Position numbers and translations under genes: made by a program
The notes under the pieces: model-generated
The model's input: the letters and a program-made list of their open reading frames with translations, nothing else
What the model was told of the DNA's origin: nothing
Database searches by the model: none
Origin: Hyphomicrobiales bacterium
GTDB lineage: Bacteria > Pseudomonadota > Alphaproteobacteria > Rhizobiales > Xanthobacteraceae
Length of the DNA stretch: 8,085 bases
NCBI GenBank assembly: GCA_016201085.1
Contig: JACQDO010000085.1
Span: 1-8,085, forward strand
Reading direction: 5' to 3'
Shown: piece after piece, positions 6,226-8,085 of the stretch
Layout: each line of letters begins with the position of its first letter
How positions within the stretch are numbered: position 1 is the stretch's first letter

Positions 6226-7170
6226 ATGACAACTCTTCTCCTCGCCGAACACGACAACCAAACTCTCAAGGATGCCACCAGCAAGGCGCTCACCGCCGCC
6301 AAGGCGATCGGCGGCGAGGTGCACGTGCTGGTCGCCGGCAAGGCGTGCCAAGGCGTCGCCGATGCCGCCGCCAAGCTCGACGGCGTCAAGAAAGTTCTGC
6401 TGGCGGATAGCGCGGCTTACGAGCACAACGTCGCCGAACCGCTCGCGGCGCTGATCGTGTCGCTGGCCGGGCCTTACGATGCCATCGTCGCGCCGGCGAC
6501 GACCAACGGCAAGAACGTCATGCCGCGCGTGGCCGCGCTGCTCGACGTCATGCAGATTTCGGAAATCATCAAGGTGGTCGCGCCCGACACGTTCGAGCGG
6601 CCGATCTATGCCGGCAACGCCATCCAGACGGTGAAGTCGATCGACGGCAAGAAGGTCATCACCGTGCGCACCGCGACCTTCCAGGCCGCCGGCGCTGGCG
6701 GCGCGGCATCGATCGAGAACGCCGCCGCCGCCGCCGATCCGGGACTGTCGAGCTTCGTCGGCGAGGAGCTGTCGAAATCCGATCGCCCCGAATTGACCTC
6801 GGCCAAGATCATCATCTCCGGCGGCCGCGCCATGCAGAGCCGCGAGAACTTCGCCAAATTCATCGAGCCGGTGGCCGACAAGCTGGGCGCCGCGGTCGGC
6901 GCCTCGCGCGCGGCGGTCGATGCCGGCTACGCGCCGAACGACTGGCAGGTCGGGCAGACCGGCAAGGTGGTGGCGCCCGAGCTCTACATCGCGGTGGGAA
7001 TTTCCGGCGCCATCCAGCATCTCGCCGGCATGAAGGATTCCAAGGTGATCGTCGCGATCAACAAGGACGAGGAAGCGCCGATCTTCCAGGTCGCCGACTA
7101 CGGCCTGGTCGCCGATCTCTACCAGGCGTTGCCGGAGTTTGCGGCCGAACTCGGCAAGCTCGGCCGTTGA
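6226..7170 (+). CDS. etfA: Electron transfer flavoprotein alpha subunit
   Basis: A 314-aa subunit that binds the redox FAD and passes electrons to the membrane ETF-ubiquinone oxidoreductase. The N-terminal half is the Rossmann-like domain packing on EtfB. The C-terminal FAD domain is textbook: [12 protein letters not shown] (198-209, Arg201), [11 protein letters not shown] (225-235, Ser227/Arg228), [14 protein letters not shown] (241-254, Thr245) and [12 protein letters not shown] (258-269, His265), then [16 protein letters not shown]. By alignment with mammalian ETF these are the residues that hold FAD and tune its potential, all intact. The start ATG is one base after the etfB stop, with GGGGA inside the etfB end as its ribosome site. 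The gene order etfB-etfA followed by a hydroxyacyl-CoA dehydrogenase supports a fatty-acid or short-chain acyl-CoA oxidation role. Confidence 0.96.
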   Translation: MTTLLLAEHDNQTLKDATSKALTAAKAIGGEVHVLVAGKACQGVADAAAKLDGVKKVLLADSAAYEHNVAEPLAALIVSLAGPYDAIVAPATTNGKNVMPRVAALLDVMQISEIIKVVAPDTFERPIYAGNAIQTVKSIDGKKVITVRTATFQAAGAGGAASIENAAAAADPGLSSFVGEELSKSDRPELTSAKIIISGGRAMQSRENFAKFIEPVADKLGAAVGASRAAVDAGYAPNDWQVGQTGKVVAPELYIAVGISGAIQHLAGMKDSKVIVAINKDEEAPIFQVADYGLVADLYQALPEFAAELGKLGR

Positions 7171-7177
7171 ATTAATT

Positions 7178-7257
7178 TATAATGCCGCCGGTGGTGTCAT
7201 CCGGCGGTTCGTCGTAAAAGTGGCCGGACCATATCGAAGCCGGGATACGGGGCTTCG
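7178..7257 (+). promoter_or_regulatory. TATAAT box and two hairpins in the etfA-hbd gap
   Basis: The 105-bp gap holds an exact TATAAT (7178-7183) within an AT-rich island, without a clear -35 at the proper distance. Directly after it are two perfect 7-bp hairpins, each with a 9-base loop: CCGCCGG (7185-7191) with CCGGCGG (7201-7207), and CGAAGCC (7235-7241) with GGCTTCG (7251-7257). Neither is followed by a T run, so they are not ordinary terminators. They could shape the leader or protect an mRNA end after processing. Confidence 0.35.
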
Positions 7258-7275
7258 CATCGATCGGATCGAAAA

Positions 7276-8085
7276 ATGGCGCTCAATATTCAGAATGTCG
7301 GGGTCATCGGCGCCGGGCAGATGGGCAACGGCATCGCCCATGTCTGCGCGCTGGCGGGCTTTTCGGTGATGCTCAACGATGTGAGCGCCGACCGCATCAA
7401 GGCCGGCATGGCGACCATCAACGGCAACATGACGCGCCAGGTCTCCAAGAAGACGATCAGCGAGGACGACCGCAGCAAGGCGCTCGCCCGCATCAAGCCG
7501 GCGGAGAAATACGACGCGCTCGGCGCCTGCGATCTGGTGATCGAGACCGCCACCGAAAAGGAGGAGGTCAAGCGCAAGATCTTCAGCGACGTATGCGCTT
7601 CGCTGAAGCCGGAGGCGATTCTCGCCTCCAACACCTCGTCGATCTCGATCACGCGGCTGGCGTCTTCCACCGACCGGCCCGAGCGCTTCATCGGCATTCA
7701 TTTCATGAACCCGGTGCCGTTGATGGAACTGGTCGAGCTGATCCGCGGCATCGCCACCGACGACGCCACCTTCGAATCCAGCAAGGTGTTCGTCGCCAAG
7801 CTCGGCAAGAAGATCGCGGTGTCGGAGGATTTCCCCGCCTTCATCGTCAACCGCATTTTGCTGCCGATGATCAACGAGGCGATCTACACGCTGTACGAAG
7901 GCGTCGGCAACGTCGAGGAGATCGACACCGCCATGCGGCTCGGCGCGCATCATCCGATGGGGCCGCTCGAGCTCGCCGATTTCATCGGCCTCGATACCTG
8001 TCTCTCGATCATGAAGGTGCTGCACGAGGGGCTGGCGGACTCGAAATACCGGCCGTGCCCGCTGCTGGTGAAATACGTCGAGGCC
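7276..8085 (+). CDS. 3-hydroxybutyryl-CoA dehydrogenase (C-terminal tail outside window)
   Basis: A soluble NAD(P)-dependent enzyme interconverting acetoacetyl-CoA and (S)-3-hydroxybutyryl-CoA (EC 1.1.1.157), used in short-chain acyl-CoA oxidation or butyrate/PHB-linked metabolism. 270 codons are visible; family members have about 285-295 residues, so only the end is missing. The Rossmann motif GAGQMG is at 12-17. The catalytic set known from mammalian and clostridial enzymes is intact and correctly spaced: Ser121 in SNTSS, His142 in HFMNPVP, Glu154 in LVELI and Asn192 in FIVNRIL. The C-terminal substrate domain shows the typical GAHHPMGPLELADFIGLD stretch. ATG 7276 follows a weak GGA about 7 bases upstream. 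It sits 105 bases behind etfA on the same strand. Symbols in use are hbd, hbdA, paaH and fadB2; I leave it blank because direction and pathway are not fixed by the sequence. Confidence 0.94.
   Translation, partial: MALNIQNVGVIGAGQMGNGIAHVCALAGFSVMLNDVSADRIKAGMATINGNMTRQVSKKTISEDDRSKALARIKPAEKYDALGACDLVIETATEKEEVKRKIFSDVCASLKPEAILASNTSSISITRLASSTDRPERFIGIHFMNPVPLMELVELIRGIATDDATFESSKVFVAKLGKKIAVSEDFPAFIVNRILLPMINEAIYTLYEGVGNVEEIDTAMRLGAHHPMGPLELADFIGLDTCLSIMKVLHEGLADSKYRPCPLLVKYVEA

Noticed and set aside
5484..6389. A 301-aa minus-strand frame, and another at 6199-7020, antisense to etfB and etfA.
   Set aside because: Both are rich in Arg, His, Asp and Gly, typical mirror frames of GC-rich alphaproteobacterial genes; the plus-strand ETF genes are unmistakable.

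Overview
This is GC-rich DNA with the gene content and codon use of an alphaproteobacterium. The best guess is Hyphomicrobiales near Bradyrhizobiaceae/Xanthobacteraceae. The reasons are a HIG1-domain small membrane protein, a 'WTGFYV' outer-membrane barrel protein of the rhizobial type, and the run PduO-type cobalamin adenosyltransferase - rhomboid - etfB - etfA - 3-hydroxybutyryl-CoA dehydrogenase. The taxon is an inference from gene content, not from a marker gene.

Layout. Positions 1-1654 (minus strand) hold most of a membrane family 2 glycosyltransferase with a GspE/MshE-N-like N-terminal domain; its C-terminus lies outside the window. A symmetrical promoter-like inverted repeat (1680-1708) separates it from a divergent 64-aa HIG1-type protein (1807-2001). 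Next comes a 481-aa exported outer-membrane protein made of two tandem copies of one beta-barrel domain (2211-3656), ended by a textbook intrinsic terminator (3687-3719). A 71-aa exported lysine-rich protein lies convergent to it on the minus strand (3756-3971). From 4055 onward everything is on the plus strand: cobalamin adenosyltransferase (4055-4627), rhomboid protease (4660-5367), etfB (5475-6224), etfA (6226-7170) and 3-hydroxybutyryl-CoA dehydrogenase (7276 to the window end, lacking only its C-terminal tail).

How the genes fit together. EtfAB takes electrons from acyl-CoA dehydrogenases and passes them to the quinone pool through ETF-ubiquinone oxidoreductase. The hydroxybutyryl-CoA dehydrogenase works on the same short-chain acyl-CoA pathway. 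The adenosyltransferase makes adenosylcobalamin, the cofactor of acyl-CoA mutases. The right half is therefore a core carbon and electron metabolism block. The left half (glycosyltransferase, duplicated barrel, small basic exported protein) concerns the cell surface and looks more accessory.

I see no CRISPR array, tRNA, rRNA, insertion sequence, phage gene or toxin-antitoxin pair, and no clear new multi-gene system. The most unusual items are the tandem double-barrel protein with a CxLC pair in each copy, the lysine-rich exported protein beside it, the symmetrical divergent promoter-like element, and an abrupt change in the glycosyltransferase sequence close to the left edge.
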